Source of the DNA: Candidatus Blochmannia vicinus
GTDB lineage: Bacteria; Pseudomonadota; Gammaproteobacteria; Enterobacterales; Enterobacteriaceae
Reading direction: 5' to 3'
NCBI GenBank assembly: GCA_030020825.1
Contig: CP125213.1
Span: 682,001 to 746,000 of the forward strand
DNA length: 64,000 nucleotides
Shown: piece by piece, positions 18,313 to 29,923 of the stretch
How the letters are laid out: each line of letters begins with the position of its first letter
Numbering within the stretch: the first letter of the stretch is position 1
Made by a program: the position numbers and the translations under genes
Notes under the pieces: generated by a model
Told to the model about the DNA's origin: nothing
The model's input: the letters and a program-made list of their open reading frames with translations, nothing else
Database searches by the model: none

Positions 18313-18900
18313 TCATTTTTTGAGAGTATAAATATTAATAAATGCTTATTATGATATTTAATGTTATGTTGGAATATGATGATTCGTATTTAATTAAAAT
18401 AATTAAATAATTGATGATGAAATTCATATTGGTTTGTATTAGTTTTATTTTTTGATAATGTCAATGTGTATAATATTATTATTTATTGTTGTATTACAAT
18501 ATGTTTAAGATTTTTTTATTGTTTTGTTGTAGATATAAAATGATAAGGGATATTATTTTGGTTAGTTATGGTTTATATATTTATATGACATCATTCATGT
18601 ATAGGTAAATTGAAACAAATAATATAATTTATTTGTGATCAATTTAAAGGATGATTGTATATTTTTATGTTTTATGAAGTAAATATTATGGATTTAGTTT
18701 TTATTTTTATAAAAATATCTGGTTTTATTATATATAGATCGCAAGAAGATGATTTTTATAAATATTACAAATAGAATAATGATGTAATTACTTTTATTTT
18801 ATTTAGTAATTAAAATTGATTTTTGTTAATTTGCAGGTATATATAAATTTTAATTTTTATAAAATTTAATAACTGATTTTAATTTATATAGTTATGGTAG
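18313..18900. other. Intergenic spacer between the two tRNA-Ser genes
   Basis: About 590 bases with no gene or strong structure. On the E. coli map serU is near 44 min and the next tRNA (serX type) near 24 min, so this spacer probably holds an old rearrangement junction. Confidence 0.5.
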
Positions 18901-18993
18901 TGGCGGTGAGGAAGGGATTCGAACCCTTGATACATAAATTATGTGTATACATGCTTTCCAGGCACGCTCCTTAAGCCACTCGGACACCTCACC
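18901..18993 (-). tRNA. serX: tRNA-Ser (anticodon GGA)
   Basis: Class II tRNA: acceptor GGTGAGG/CCTCACC, anticodon loop CTGGAAA giving GGA (reads UCC/UCU), long variable arm, T-arm AAGGGTTCGAATCCCTT. Here the 3' GCCA is encoded (18901-18904), unlike the two neighbouring tRNAs. In E. coli serX is near mdtH and murJ, which follow here. Confidence 0.98.
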
Positions 18994-19194
18994 ATGAAAT
19001 AAATAATATTATTCTGAAATAATTATAAAATTTTTGTTTATTTCGGGTTAAGTATGATTAAGTTAATTTAATCTGTTGTTTGCTAGTATCGATTAAATGT
19101 ATTAGTCTTAAATTAAGCATTAAAAATTTTTTAGTATTCCAAAAGTTAAGTGATATAGTAAGGCATATTTTATACGATAACTATATATTTTTAG

Positions 19195-20418
19195 TTATAG
19201 TTTACGTTTCTTATTATTTTTATTATTAAGTAAAGATTGAAAAGAATAATATTTGAATTGAAAATATAATCCTAATAAAGTAATTAAACCGATTATACTC
19301 AGAACGATCCAAGGTAATTGCATAAAATTTTGTGCTTTACCAATATCATATAACCATCCGCTGCCGCTATAACCTACAGTACCTCCCAAAGCTAAGCTCA
19401 GTTTACTAAAACCTATGTAACTGCTACGTGCCTTGTAATCTGTTAGTAAAGCCACTAAAGTTTCTCTCGCAGGTTCAGCAATAATAGAACCTATGTAGAA
19501 TAAGCTAATTAGAATTAATAGCATATGTAAGTTTTTAACTAACCCAATGGGAAATAAACTAATAATAATAGTTACTAACCCTACCATTAAGCGGGTTTCT
19601 AATTTGAAATATTTTTCACTCCACCAAGTTATAGGAATAATCAATAATAAAGACAAAATTGCTTCTATGATATACATCCACTTTATATATGATAGTTGTC
19701 CAGATACTTCATGAATACGAATAGGTAACATTAACATTACTTGAGCTGATAAGATATAATATCCGGTTAAGGTAAAAACAAAAATTATAAATCTTTGATT
19801 ATTAAGTACTTTTTTTATACCTTCTAGTAATGAATCATGGGAACTAGAAATTTTGTATGCAGGTAATCGCCAGGCGTTAAAAACTCCAGCGATAAAAAAT
19901 AATGTTGCTCCGGTAAAGCATACTAATTTAAAGTCATATTGTAATAACCATGTGCCTAGTACAATACCTATGATAGCACACATGCTGTCTTCTAGCATTA
20001 ATACAGAATAAAATCTCCCTAATTCCCATGGGCGAACTAATTTAATTACAAGGGCAGTGCGTGGTGGATCAAATAATGTTCCACCTAATGCAGATAATAC
20101 ACATGATAAACATAATAACGTGGGAGTATTTGCAATACTCATTATAATAAATCCTAAAGTACGCATAAATAATCCGGATACGATCATGGGTTTTGCGCCT
20201 AATTTATCAGCGAAGGCACCGCTAAAAATTCCTAATCCTTGTTGAATAAATTGCCGTAATCCTAAAGCAAATCCTACTAAAAAAGCTCCCCATCCTAGTT
20301 GTTCGACAAAATATATTGAAATAAGTGGGAAAACAACATAAAAACCTACAACTACAAACATATTATCTATAATTAAAAAATATTTACCTAGTCTTCTGGC
20401 TTGCGATATTGTATACAT
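19195..20418 (-). CDS. mdtH: MFS transporter MdtH
   Basis: Twelve-helix major facilitator of the drug:H+ antiporter group. Product of 407 aa starts at ATG 20418 (MYTISQARRLGKYFLIIDNMFVV), which matches the E. coli MdtH N terminus and has GAGGA just upstream; 41 further in-frame codons upstream (to 20541) are untranslated. Family blocks: FVVFPLISIYFVEQLGWG, the loop 2-3 motif ADKLGAKPMI, GTLFDPPRTALVIKLVRP, YIGSIIAEPARETLVALLTD. Physiological substrate is unknown; in a host-restricted cell a metabolite or toxin exporter is possible. Divergent from murJ, as the two are near one another in E. coli. Confidence 0.93.
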   Translation of the reverse strand: MYTISQARRLGKYFLIIDNMFVVVGFYVVFPLISIYFVEQLGWGAFLVGFALGLRQFIQQGLGIFSGAFADKLGAKPMIVSGLFMRTLGFIIMSIANTPTLLCLSCVLSALGGTLFDPPRTALVIKLVRPWELGRFYSVLMLEDSMCAIIGIVLGTWLLQYDFKLVCFTGATLFFIAGVFNAWRLPAYKISSSHDSLLEGIKKVLNNQRFIIFVFTLTGYYILSAQVMLMLPIRIHEVSGQLSYIKWMYIIEAILSLLLIIPITWWSEKYFKLETRLMVGLVTIIISLFPIGLVKNLHMLLILISLFYIGSIIAEPARETLVALLTDYKARSSYIGFSKLSLALGGTVGYSGSGWLYDIGKAQNFMQLPWIVLSIIGLITLLGLYFQFKYYSFQSLLNNKNNKKRKL

Positions 20419-21036
20419 GGGTCCTCGTTTGTGTATTTTGTATACATTTTTGTTTACTGTGTGTATTAAAAATATTTTTAATAGTTGTATGTTTTTATTT
20501 TTAATCACAGTGTAAATTAATATGTATTTTATATTTTTCATGAAACATTTAAATACATAAATATAATATTTGTGTATGTTTATCTTTTATATATTTTGTT
20601 CCAAATATAATACTTAATAATAAAAGTGATTATCTTTACTAAAGATTGCTAATATGTGTAAATATTTATGTTACACATAGTTAACCAGTTTTATAGTAAA
20701 TTTTAAAGAAAGCATTTTAAGCGGTCATTTTTTAAAAATATATAGCATAAGCAATATGGCTTTTGTTATTAGTTATTTTTAATAACTACCATGTTTTGTG
20801 CGCATCAGTATATGTACTACATTATAACAGAGATATATAATAATTGTAGTTTATATATACGTTCTATTGGTATTTTAAATATATGATTCTAAAATCAAAA
20901 TATTTTCAAAATAATATTATTGTTTATAGAACTGGTTGTTATAAGTTATGTAACTCAGCGCAATTTTTTAATTTGTGATGAAAATTATCTTTGAATAATA
21001 CTATATTTATACTGAATTTTTGAAAATTTTAATATA
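20419..21036. other. Intergenic spacer mdtH/murJ (divergent)
   Basis: About 620 bases, promoters of both genes. Two small perfect hairpins: 9-bp arms 20653-20661/20671-20679 and 8-bp arms 20770-20777/20781-20788. No gene seen. Confidence 0.5.
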
Positions 21037-22578
21037 ATGAATCTGTTAAAGTCGCTGACTTCAATGAGTTTTATAACTATGTTATCTCGTATTTTGGGTT
21101 TTATTAGAGATACTATTATAGCTCGAATGTTTGGCGCCAGTGTCATGACAGATGCGTTTTTCATTGCTTTTAAATTACCTAATTTATTAAGACGTATTTT
21201 TGCTGAAGGAGTGTTTTATCAAGTTTTTTTGCCTATATTATCAGAATATCGATGTCGTGATAGTGAAGAAGAAATACGAGTATTTATTTCTAGAGTCTCT
21301 GGTGTGTTAATATTTATGGTAACTATTGTAGTTGTAATTGGGTTAATAACAGCTCCTTGGATTATCGCGGTTACTGCTCCAGGTTTTGATAGTTCTACAG
21401 AAAAATTTATTATGGCTATTAAAATGTTTAGAGTAATGTTTCCTTATATTTTATTAGTGTCATTGACATCATTAATGGGATCTATTTTAAATACTTGTAA
21501 TTTTTTTTTAATACCATCGTTTACTCCAGTTTTTTTAAATATTAGCATGATCAGCTTTATGTTATTTGCAGAGCGTGTATATTCTCATATTCCTATCATG
21601 GGATTAGCTTGGTCAGTTATTGTAGGAGGAGTATTACAGTGCGTCTATTGTGTGCTGTTTTTAAAAAAAATTAATATGTTAGTTATTCCAAAAATGCAAT
21701 TTCATGATAGTAGAGTATGTAAAACATATAGATCAATGGTTCCTGCTATAATTTCTGTTTCAAGTAGTCAGATATCGTTAGTTATTAATACCATTCTTGC
21801 TTCTTTTTTGAGCGATGGTGCTATTTCTTGGATGTATTATGCTGATAGATTAATGGAGTTACCCATTGGAGTTTTTGGTGTAACGTTAACTACTATTTTA
21901 TATCCATATTTGTCTCGTTTTATTTCTAATAAAAATTATGAAGATTATTCTTGTTTGATAAATTGGGGTATTAAGTTATGTTTTATACTAAGTTTACCTA
22001 GTGCTGTTATTTTAGGAGTTTTGTCGGAACCATTAATAATAACATTGTTTAAGTATGGAAAATTTTTAGAGTTTGATGTACTAATGACACAATATTCTGT
22101 CATCGCCTATGCGATAGGGTTACCTGGTTTAATTTTGGCTAAAATATTAACATCTGCTTTTTACGCACGCCATGATATTAAGACTCCAGTCTATATAATC
22201 GTTATTGTACTTGTTTTTACTCAATGTGTAAATTTAATGTGTATTCATTCATTAAAGCATGTTGTTTTTTCTTTTTCTATTAGTTTAGGGGCATGGTTAA
22301 ATGCAGGGTTATTATATTGGAAATTGAAAAAAAAATATTTATTTCGATTCCAGCCTGGATGGCTGTTTTTTTGTGGCCAATTGATTGTAGCTCTTATTAT
22401 ATTGTGTGCAGCATGTGTAGGATTGTTAATGTATATATCTGATTGGACGCAAGGGCGTATTTTTTATAGATTAATTAGAATGATAGTTGTTTTAGTATTA
22501 GTTGGTAGTAGTTATTGTTTGACGTTATGGTGTGTAGGTATTCGTTTAAAAGATTTTATTTTTTTAAGTAGAGAATAG
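21037..22578 (+). CDS. murJ: Lipid II flippase MurJ
   Basis: MOP-superfamily membrane protein that flips lipid II across the inner membrane for peptidoglycan synthesis. 513 aa with about 14 hydrophobic segments. The N terminus MNLLKSLTSMSFITMLSRILGFIRDTIIARMFG and the arginine-rich FKLPNLLRRIFAEGVF follow E. coli MurJ (formerly MviN), including the essential Arg residues in these segments. In-frame homopolymers T9 (21501-21509) and A9 (22327-22335) are intact. Presence with mepM implies the symbiont still makes a wall. Convergent with argS; only 34 nt separate them, with a T7 run after the stop. Confidence 0.97.
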   Translation: MNLLKSLTSMSFITMLSRILGFIRDTIIARMFGASVMTDAFFIAFKLPNLLRRIFAEGVFYQVFLPILSEYRCRDSEEEIRVFISRVSGVLIFMVTIVVVIGLITAPWIIAVTAPGFDSSTEKFIMAIKMFRVMFPYILLVSLTSLMGSILNTCNFFLIPSFTPVFLNISMISFMLFAERVYSHIPIMGLAWSVIVGGVLQCVYCVLFLKKINMLVIPKMQFHDSRVCKTYRSMVPAIISVSSSQISLVINTILASFLSDGAISWMYYADRLMELPIGVFGVTLTTILYPYLSRFISNKNYEDYSCLINWGIKLCFILSLPSAVILGVLSEPLIITLFKYGKFLEFDVLMTQYSVIAYAIGLPGLILAKILTSAFYARHDIKTPVYIIVIVLVFTQCVNLMCIHSLKHVVFSFSISLGAWLNAGLLYWKLKKKYLFRFQPGWLFFCGQLIVALIILCAACVGLLMYISDWTQGRIFYRLIRMIVVLVLVGSSYCLTLWCVGIRLKDFIFLSRE

Positions 22579-22612
22579 AGTTTTTTTATTAAATAATAGA
22601 TGTGTTAGTTTA

Positions 22613-24358
22613 TCACATATGCTTTACTGTTTTAATTCCTAATAAATTTAATCCTTTTTTTAAAATACGAACAGTAATTAATGCTAATTTTAATCTACTA
22701 TATTTTATGTGTGTATTGGCTACTTTAATGATTGGACAGTGTTCATAAAAAGAAGAAAATAATACAGATAATTTATATAAATAAGAACATAACATGTGAG
22801 GGGTTCCTTGATTTGCTACTGTAGTAATTGTTTCTTCAAATTGAAGTAAACAAATTGCCAACAATTTTTCTTCTTGAGTTTCTAATTGAATATGATTTTG
22901 TTTTAGTTGAAAATCAATTTTTTTAGATCGTTCAAAAATAGAAAAAATTCTAGTACATGCATATTGTATATAGGGCGCAGTATTTCCCTCAAATTTTAAC
23001 ATGTTATTCCAATCGAATATATAATTTATAATACGGTTTTTTGATAATTCAGAATATTTGATAGCACCAATACTAATAATATGTGCTAGTTTATTTATTT
23101 GAGCGTATTTTAAATTGGAGTTTTTACTTAATATCAATAAACGAGCACGTTTTAAAGCTTCATCTAACAATGTTTTTAATTTTAATGCATTACCAGTTCG
23201 TGTTTTAAATGGTTTTTTGTCTTTTCCAAGTAACATACCGCATATGTGATGTTCTAATAGCACTGATTTATCTAAATAACCTGCTTTATGGGCAATTTCT
23301 TGTGCTTGCATGATATGTTGTTTTTGGCGACTATCAATATAGTAAATAATTCTGTCGGCATGCAATATTTTGCAGCGATATTTTATGCAAGCAATGTCAG
23401 TAGTGCTATATAAGTAAGCTCCATCTTTTTTTTGAATAATTACTCCGAAAGGAGTGTCATTTTTATTGTTATAATTTTTTAGAGGTACTACAATGGCTCC
23501 ATTACTTGTAATTGCTAAGCCTTTATTTTTTAAATCTGATACAATATCAGGAAGCATGTTATTATAAAAACTTTCTCCTATAATATCGCTTTTTTTTAAA
23601 GTAACATTTAATCGCATGTATATATTTTGATTATTTGATATGGAGATATCTACTAAACGTTGCCATATTTGACAGCAATATTTGTTTCCTTTTTGTAATT
23701 TTAGAACATAATTTCGAGATAATTCTGCAAAATCGGGATCAATATCATACATTTTTTTAGCTTCTTGATAAAAATTCTCTAATTTAGATAATTCTATAGA
23801 TTTATTTAATAAAAATTTAGGATGAACATTTTTTTCTATATAAGCAATAAGCATGCCAAATTGAGTGCCCCAATCTCCTATATGATTGGCTCTAATGACG
23901 TTATGTCCTAAAAAAGATAAAACACGAGCAACACTATCTCCTATAACAGTTGAACGTAAATGTCCAACATGCATTTCTTTTGCAATATTTGGACTAGAGT
24001 AATCAATAACAATGGTTTTTGGTGTGACCGGAGTAATACCTAAACGAGGTGCTGAAAAAATACTATTAATTTGATGAGATATCCATTTTGTGTTTAAAAA
24101 TATATTAATAAATCCTGGTTGTTCAATTTTTGTTGTTTGAGCGATATTATTTAAATCGATAAGTTCTATAATTTTTTTAGCAAGTTCTTCAACAGGGATA
24201 TGTAATTTTTTGGAGATATTTATTAATCCATTAACTTGATAGTCCCCAAATTTTGTTTTTGTTGATTGTTGTATTTTTATTAGATTGGAAACAGATTTAT
24301 TCGTAATTAATAATAGAGCTTGGTTTATTTTTTTTAGTAAAAATGTTTGAATATTCAT
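22613..24358 (-). CDS. argS: Arginyl-tRNA synthetase
   Basis: Class I synthetase charging tRNA-Arg. The N-terminal additional domain (1-115), the HIGH-type motif MHVGHLRSTVIGD at about residue 126-138, NHIGDWGTQFGML, and the C-terminal anticodon-binding helical domain ending LNLLGIKTVKHM are present. 581 aa, close to E. coli 577, with no truncation. No canonical KMSKS, as is usual for this enzyme. A 14-bp hairpin sits 14 nt upstream of the ATG. Confidence 0.97.
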   Translation of the reverse strand: MNIQTFLLKKINQALLLITNKSVSNLIKIQQSTKTKFGDYQVNGLINISKKLHIPVEELAKKIIELIDLNNIAQTTKIEQPGFINIFLNTKWISHQINSIFSAPRLGITPVTPKTIVIDYSSPNIAKEMHVGHLRSTVIGDSVARVLSFLGHNVIRANHIGDWGTQFGMLIAYIEKNVHPKFLLNKSIELSKLENFYQEAKKMYDIDPDFAELSRNYVLKLQKGNKYCCQIWQRLVDISISNNQNIYMRLNVTLKKSDIIGESFYNNMLPDIVSDLKNKGLAITSNGAIVVPLKNYNNKNDTPFGVIIQKKDGAYLYSTTDIACIKYRCKILHADRIIYYIDSRQKQHIMQAQEIAHKAGYLDKSVLLEHHICGMLLGKDKKPFKTRTGNALKLKTLLDEALKRARLLILSKNSNLKYAQINKLAHIISIGAIKYSELSKNRIINYIFDWNNMLKFEGNTAPYIQYACTRIFSIFERSKKIDFQLKQNHIQLETQEEKLLAICLLQFEETITTVANQGTPHMLCSYLYKLSVLFSSFYEHCPIIKVANTHIKYSRLKLALITVRILKKGLNLLGIKTVKHM

Positions 24359-24372
24359 ATAAATATTTCAAA

Positions 24373-24405
24373 AATATATTATCTAATAATATTAGATAAT
24401 ATATT
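24373..24405 (-). promoter_or_regulatory. 14-bp hairpin in the argS leader
   Basis: Perfect 14-bp arms 24373-24386 and 24392-24405 around a 5-nt loop, 14 nt upstream of the argS ATG (24358). If transcribed in the argS leader, it would sit next to the ribosome-binding region. Almost all A-T pairs (two G-C), so the fold is moderate. Confidence 0.4.
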
Positions 24406-24664
24406 AATTTCTAGTAATGTACATCATAAATTTTATTTTATAATTTCAAATATACTTTAAGGTTATTTTTATCTGTTAAGTATATTTGCTGTGTTGGATA
24501 ATAATTAAGTTATATAAAATTATTTTTAAAACTAATGAAATAGTAATTGTATATGTGAGCAATATAATACACTTTATTTGTGAAAAATGAGATATTTTAG
24601 CTCTATTTTAGATAGAGAATTTGTTTTAGTTTTAATTAAATTTATTTAAATTATAATTTTATAA

Positions 24665-24731
24665 TAAATACATAGTTTTGACTAAAATAAATGGTATATA
24701 TTTTAGTCAAAACTATGTATTTAATTTTTTT
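24665..24731 (+). terminator. 25-bp perfect hairpin plus T8, intrinsic-terminator form
   Basis: Arms 24665-24689 and 24699-24723 are perfect reverse complements with a 9-nt loop, followed by a T8 run (24725-24732 region) on the plus strand. It has the shape of a rho-independent terminator but lies between two divergent genes, 255 nt upstream of aspS, where no upstream transcript is known. It may end an unannotated RNA starting after 24568, be an aspS leader attenuator, or be left from a deleted gene. Confidence 0.6.
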
Positions 24732-24977
24732 TAAATATTAAAATATTACTTAATTGATATCTTCAAGATAAGTTACGATTGACTGCAATAAATTTAAGTA
24801 TGGTTCAGAATGAGTATTTTGTAATCTTGAGAAATGATTAATATAACATCAGACAATGTTTTTATTTGTATGAATTATTAAAATTAAAAATATATATGCA
24901 TATATATATAATGTTTTTGATATGATTTTTTTAAATATATTTTATGCAATTAAACATTTATGATTAGAGGAATTTGT

Positions 24978-26702
24978 ATGCGTACTGCATATTGTGGGCA
25001 ATTAAATTTGTCTCATGTTGGATTAGAAGTTACGTTATGTGGTTGGGTAAGTAAGTATCGTAATCTTGGCGGGTTAATATTTATTGATTTACGTGATAGA
25101 GAAGGATATATACAAGTCTATTTTGATGTTAATCAAAATAGAAAAATGTGCATATCTGCAACTACATTGAAACAAGAATTTTGTATTCAGTTAACAGGAA
25201 TCGTTCGTGCACGACCTAAAAATCAAATTAATAGAAATATGTTTACTGGCGCTGTTGAAATAGCTGCAAAAATTTTTAGTATTCTTAATACTTCTGAGCC
25301 ATTACCATTAGATATTAATCATAATAATATTGAAGAAAATAGATTAAAATATCGTTATCTTGATTTAAGACGTCCGGTTATGTTACATCGCATAAAAACT
25401 CGATCGCGTATTATCTCAATTGTTCATCGTTTTATGGAATTAGAAGGATTTTTAAATATTGAGACACCAATGTTAACAAAAGTTACTCCAGAAGGTTCGC
25501 GTAATTATATTGTTCCTAGTAGATTGCATATGGGTAAAAGTTATGCTTTGCCTCAGTCACCTCAGATATTTAAGCAATTATTAATGGTTGCTGGATTTGA
25601 TAGATATTATCAAATTACTAAATGTTTTAGAGATGAGGATTTACGTGCGGATCGTCAACCAGAGTTTACTCAAATAGATATTGAAACTTCTTTTATGTCT
25701 GCACAAAAAATACGAGAACTTATGGAGATTTTTATTCGTATTATTTGGCGTGAAATTTTAAATGTAGAATTAGGAACATTTCCTCAGTTGACGTATTCTG
25801 AAGTAATTCAACGTTTTGGATCTGATACCCCAGATTTAAGAAATCCAATAGAAATGATTGATATATCATATTTATTTAAATCATGCCGAAATAGGCTATC
25901 TTTTATTCACAAAAATAATATTGATATTCAAGTAATAGTGATGAAAGTGCCTAATGGTGGAAAATTGACGCAAAGACAGATTGATGAATATATTTATTAT
26001 GCTAAAAAATGTGGTTTGCAGGAATTAATGTGGATTAAGGTTTTTCAATATAATAATGGTAATGCTAAAAAAGAAATGAATGGATCATTTATTGATTTTT
26101 TAGATAATTCAGTATTGGATATTATTTTAGAAAAAACTGATACTAAAGATGGTGATATTTTATTTTTTGGATTGAGTGAGGACAAAAATAAATCTATTAC
26201 AAAAATATTAAGCCCTTTAAGATCTAAATTAGGTAATGATCTTTGTTTAATTAAAAAAGATTCTTGGGCTCCGTTGTGGATAATAGATTTTCCAATGTTT
26301 AAAAAGAACAGCTATGGTCAACTTGTATCTATGCATCATATTTTTACTTCTCCAAAAAATTGTGATATTTACGATTTACAGAAAGATCCGTTATTAGCGA
26401 TTTCAGAAGCTTATGATATGGTTGTTAATGGGTGCGAAGTTGGTAGTGGATCGGTTCGCATTCATTTATTTAATGTACAACAAGCAGTATTTAATATTTT
26501 AGGTATCACTCAAAATGAACAGCAAGAAAAATTTGGGTATTTAATGAATGCTTTAAAATATGGAGCGCCTCCACATGCTGGTTTAGCATTTGGTTTAGAT
26601 CGTTTAACTATGCTGTTAACTGGAGTTAAGAGTATTCGAGAGGTTATTGCATTTCCTAAGACTACAGCAGCAATAGATTTAATGGTTAATGCACCTGATT
26701 AA
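24978..26702 (+). CDS. aspS: Aspartyl-tRNA synthetase
   Basis: Class II synthetase charging tRNA-Asp. N-terminal OB-fold (HVGLEVTLCGWVSKYRNLGGLIFIDLRDREG), motif 1 and flipping loop (ETPMLTKVTPEGSRNYIVPSR), motif 2 FRDEDLRADRQPEFTQID, a bacterial insertion domain, and motif 3 GLAFGLDRLTMLL. Start taken at ATG 24978 (MRTAYCGQLNLSHVG) because it matches the E. coli N terminus and AGAGGA (24965-24970) is 7 nt upstream; the in-frame ATG at 24960 overlaps that site. 574 aa, about 16 residues shorter at the C terminus than E. coli. Confidence 0.97.
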   Translation: MRTAYCGQLNLSHVGLEVTLCGWVSKYRNLGGLIFIDLRDREGYIQVYFDVNQNRKMCISATTLKQEFCIQLTGIVRARPKNQINRNMFTGAVEIAAKIFSILNTSEPLPLDINHNNIEENRLKYRYLDLRRPVMLHRIKTRSRIISIVHRFMELEGFLNIETPMLTKVTPEGSRNYIVPSRLHMGKSYALPQSPQIFKQLLMVAGFDRYYQITKCFRDEDLRADRQPEFTQIDIETSFMSAQKIRELMEIFIRIIWREILNVELGTFPQLTYSEVIQRFGSDTPDLRNPIEMIDISYLFKSCRNRLSFIHKNNIDIQVIVMKVPNGGKLTQRQIDEYIYYAKKCGLQELMWIKVFQYNNGNAKKEMNGSFIDFLDNSVLDIILEKTDTKDGDILFFGLSEDKNKSITKILSPLRSKLGNDLCLIKKDSWAPLWIIDFPMFKKNSYGQLVSMHHIFTSPKNCDIYDLQKDPLLAISEAYDMVVNGCEVGSGSVRIHLFNVQQAVFNILGITQNEQQEKFGYLMNALKYGAPPHAGLAFGLDRLTMLLTGVKSIREVIAFPKTTAAIDLMVNAPD

Positions 26703-26985
26703 TATATGTAATTAAGTAGTTGGTTCAATATCATAGTATTTTATGTAGTACAGTTGTTAACTATATTTTAAAAAGTGTTTAAGGAAGCTATTTTTAGATA
26801 TTTTAAAATATAAAAAGTGATAAATGGATCATTTAGTTTTCATATTATTTTAGATAGATTTTTAGGTAATGTGATTTTTAAAAGGTAGTGTTATTAGTGT
26901 TAAAGTTTTTATTCTTTTTATATTTTCTTTTGGTTTTTATTAAGTATCATTTTCTTTGTTATAAATCGTAATATAAGGTTATTAA

Positions 26986-28347
26986 TTGGTGTGTAGTATT
27001 ATAGTTCGTTCTATTAAGTTATTATATCGTTATTTGCATAAATGTTATTTTATAATGTCATCTATATTGCTACTAACCATTATAGTGATGTCTATTTGGA
27101 AATTTTTTATTCCATATGCATTTAATGGTAATAAAAAAAATTTTAATAAGGAATTTTATCTTAAGAAAGATGAGTCTAATAAATCTGAAATTATAAAAAA
27201 TGAAAAATTTTGCAATAATGCAACAATGTATTTTGATATTTTAAAGAAACACTTATATTTTAATAAATTATCGAAAGAAATAAATGTATATAATTATATA
27301 GTATGTCCAGATGATGTTTTGAGTGAAATTTTAATAAAATATAGTAGTGATGGTGTTGATGCTTCTGGGATTTCGCTTTTATTACAACAGCATCCAATAC
27401 TTAATAAGTTAGAAACAGGACAAATACTTTCTTGGATGATAATTACAAAAAAAAAATTACAATGTTTGGTTTGGGATATTTTTCCACAGGAAACTCGTAT
27501 ATATAATCGGATTCATGCTAGTTTTACAGAAGGCATTATTAGACTCTTAAATCAATTAAATAATGGTTTATATCCTGCAATTTTATTTATAGGTGAATTA
27601 AATGGAACATTTATCGATAGCGCTCGTTCTTTAGGTATAGAAGAAAATTATATTGTAGATATAAGTAATGCATTACAATATCAATTAGATTTTAGAAAAT
27701 TGCGTAAAGGGGATAAGTTTGCGGTATTAATATCAATAATGATGGATAGTAACCATAATATTAAAAGTAAATTACTAGGGGCAAGATTATATACTTCTGG
27801 TAAAAACTATTATATTTTTCGCGCAAATAATGGTAAATTTTATGATAGTGAGGCTGTAAGATTAGAAGGGAGTTTTATACGATTTCCCACATTAAAACCA
27901 TTTCGTATATCTTCTAATTTTAATTTAAACAGATTAAATCCTGTAACCGGACAAGTATCTCCCCATGCTGGGGTTGATTTTGCTGTTCCTATTGGAACTC
28001 CAGTTTTTTCGGTAGGAGATGGAGAGGTTATTGTAAGCACATATAGTAAAATTGCTGGTAATTATATAACAATTAGACACAGTTGTCATTGTATGACTCG
28101 ATATATGCATTTAAAAAAATTACTAGTTATACCTGGACAAAAAGTTAAACGAGGTGACAATATAGCATTGTCTGGTAATACAGGTCGGTCAACAGGTCCT
28201 CATTTGCATTTTGAAATATGGATTAATCGTCGTCCCGTCAATCCATTAACTACTAAGATTTTAAATCTTGATAAATTATTAGGAAATGAACGTATAATAT
28301 ATTTAAATCAAGTAAAAGATATTATTCCAAAACTACGTTTTGATTAG
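26986..28347 (+). CDS. mepM: Murein DD-endopeptidase MepM (M23 family)
   Basis: Cleaves D-Ala-mDAP crosslinks so that new glycan strands can be inserted. One N-terminal membrane segment (about 24-45, LLLTIIVMSIWKFFIPY), a degraded LysM-like region, the LDFRKLRKGDKFAVL linker, and a C-terminal LytM domain with zinc ligands HAGVDF, and HLHFE after GRSTGPHLHFEIW. 453 aa against about 440 in E. coli. The start is uncertain: TTG 26986 or GTG 26989 follow AAGG (26975-26978); the first ATG comes later. In-frame A10 at 27447-27456. In E. coli it neighbours the pykA region, as here; convergent with pykA. Confidence 0.95.
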   Translation: MVCSIIVRSIKLLYRYLHKCYFIMSSILLLTIIVMSIWKFFIPYAFNGNKKNFNKEFYLKKDESNKSEIIKNEKFCNNATMYFDILKKHLYFNKLSKEINVYNYIVCPDDVLSEILIKYSSDGVDASGISLLLQQHPILNKLETGQILSWMIITKKKLQCLVWDIFPQETRIYNRIHASFTEGIIRLLNQLNNGLYPAILFIGELNGTFIDSARSLGIEENYIVDISNALQYQLDFRKLRKGDKFAVLISIMMDSNHNIKSKLLGARLYTSGKNYYIFRANNGKFYDSEAVRLEGSFIRFPTLKPFRISSNFNLNRLNPVTGQVSPHAGVDFAVPIGTPVFSVGDGEVIVSTYSKIAGNYITIRHSCHCMTRYMHLKKLLVIPGQKVKRGDNIALSGNTGRSTGPHLHFEIWINRRPVNPLTTKILNLDKLLGNERIIYLNQVKDIIPKLRFD

Positions 28348-28480
28348 AGGGATTTTTGTGATATTTGATCAATAATGAGGATCTGAGTTTGATAATAAGT
28401 AAATATTATATATTGTATATGTGAGGATGTAATATGTGTATTTTTAAAATTAATTTCCAGGAATATTGAGATAAAAATAA

Positions 28481-29923
<1,443 letters not shown>

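Larger units (their letters stand above)
24359..24977. other. Intergenic spacer argS/aspS (divergent)
   Basis: About 620 bases with no protein gene, but with two strong hairpins (14 bp in the argS leader and 25 bp in the middle, listed separately) and a perfect TATAAT at 24563-24568 on the plus strand. Could encode a small RNA ending at the 25-bp hairpin. Confidence 0.5.
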
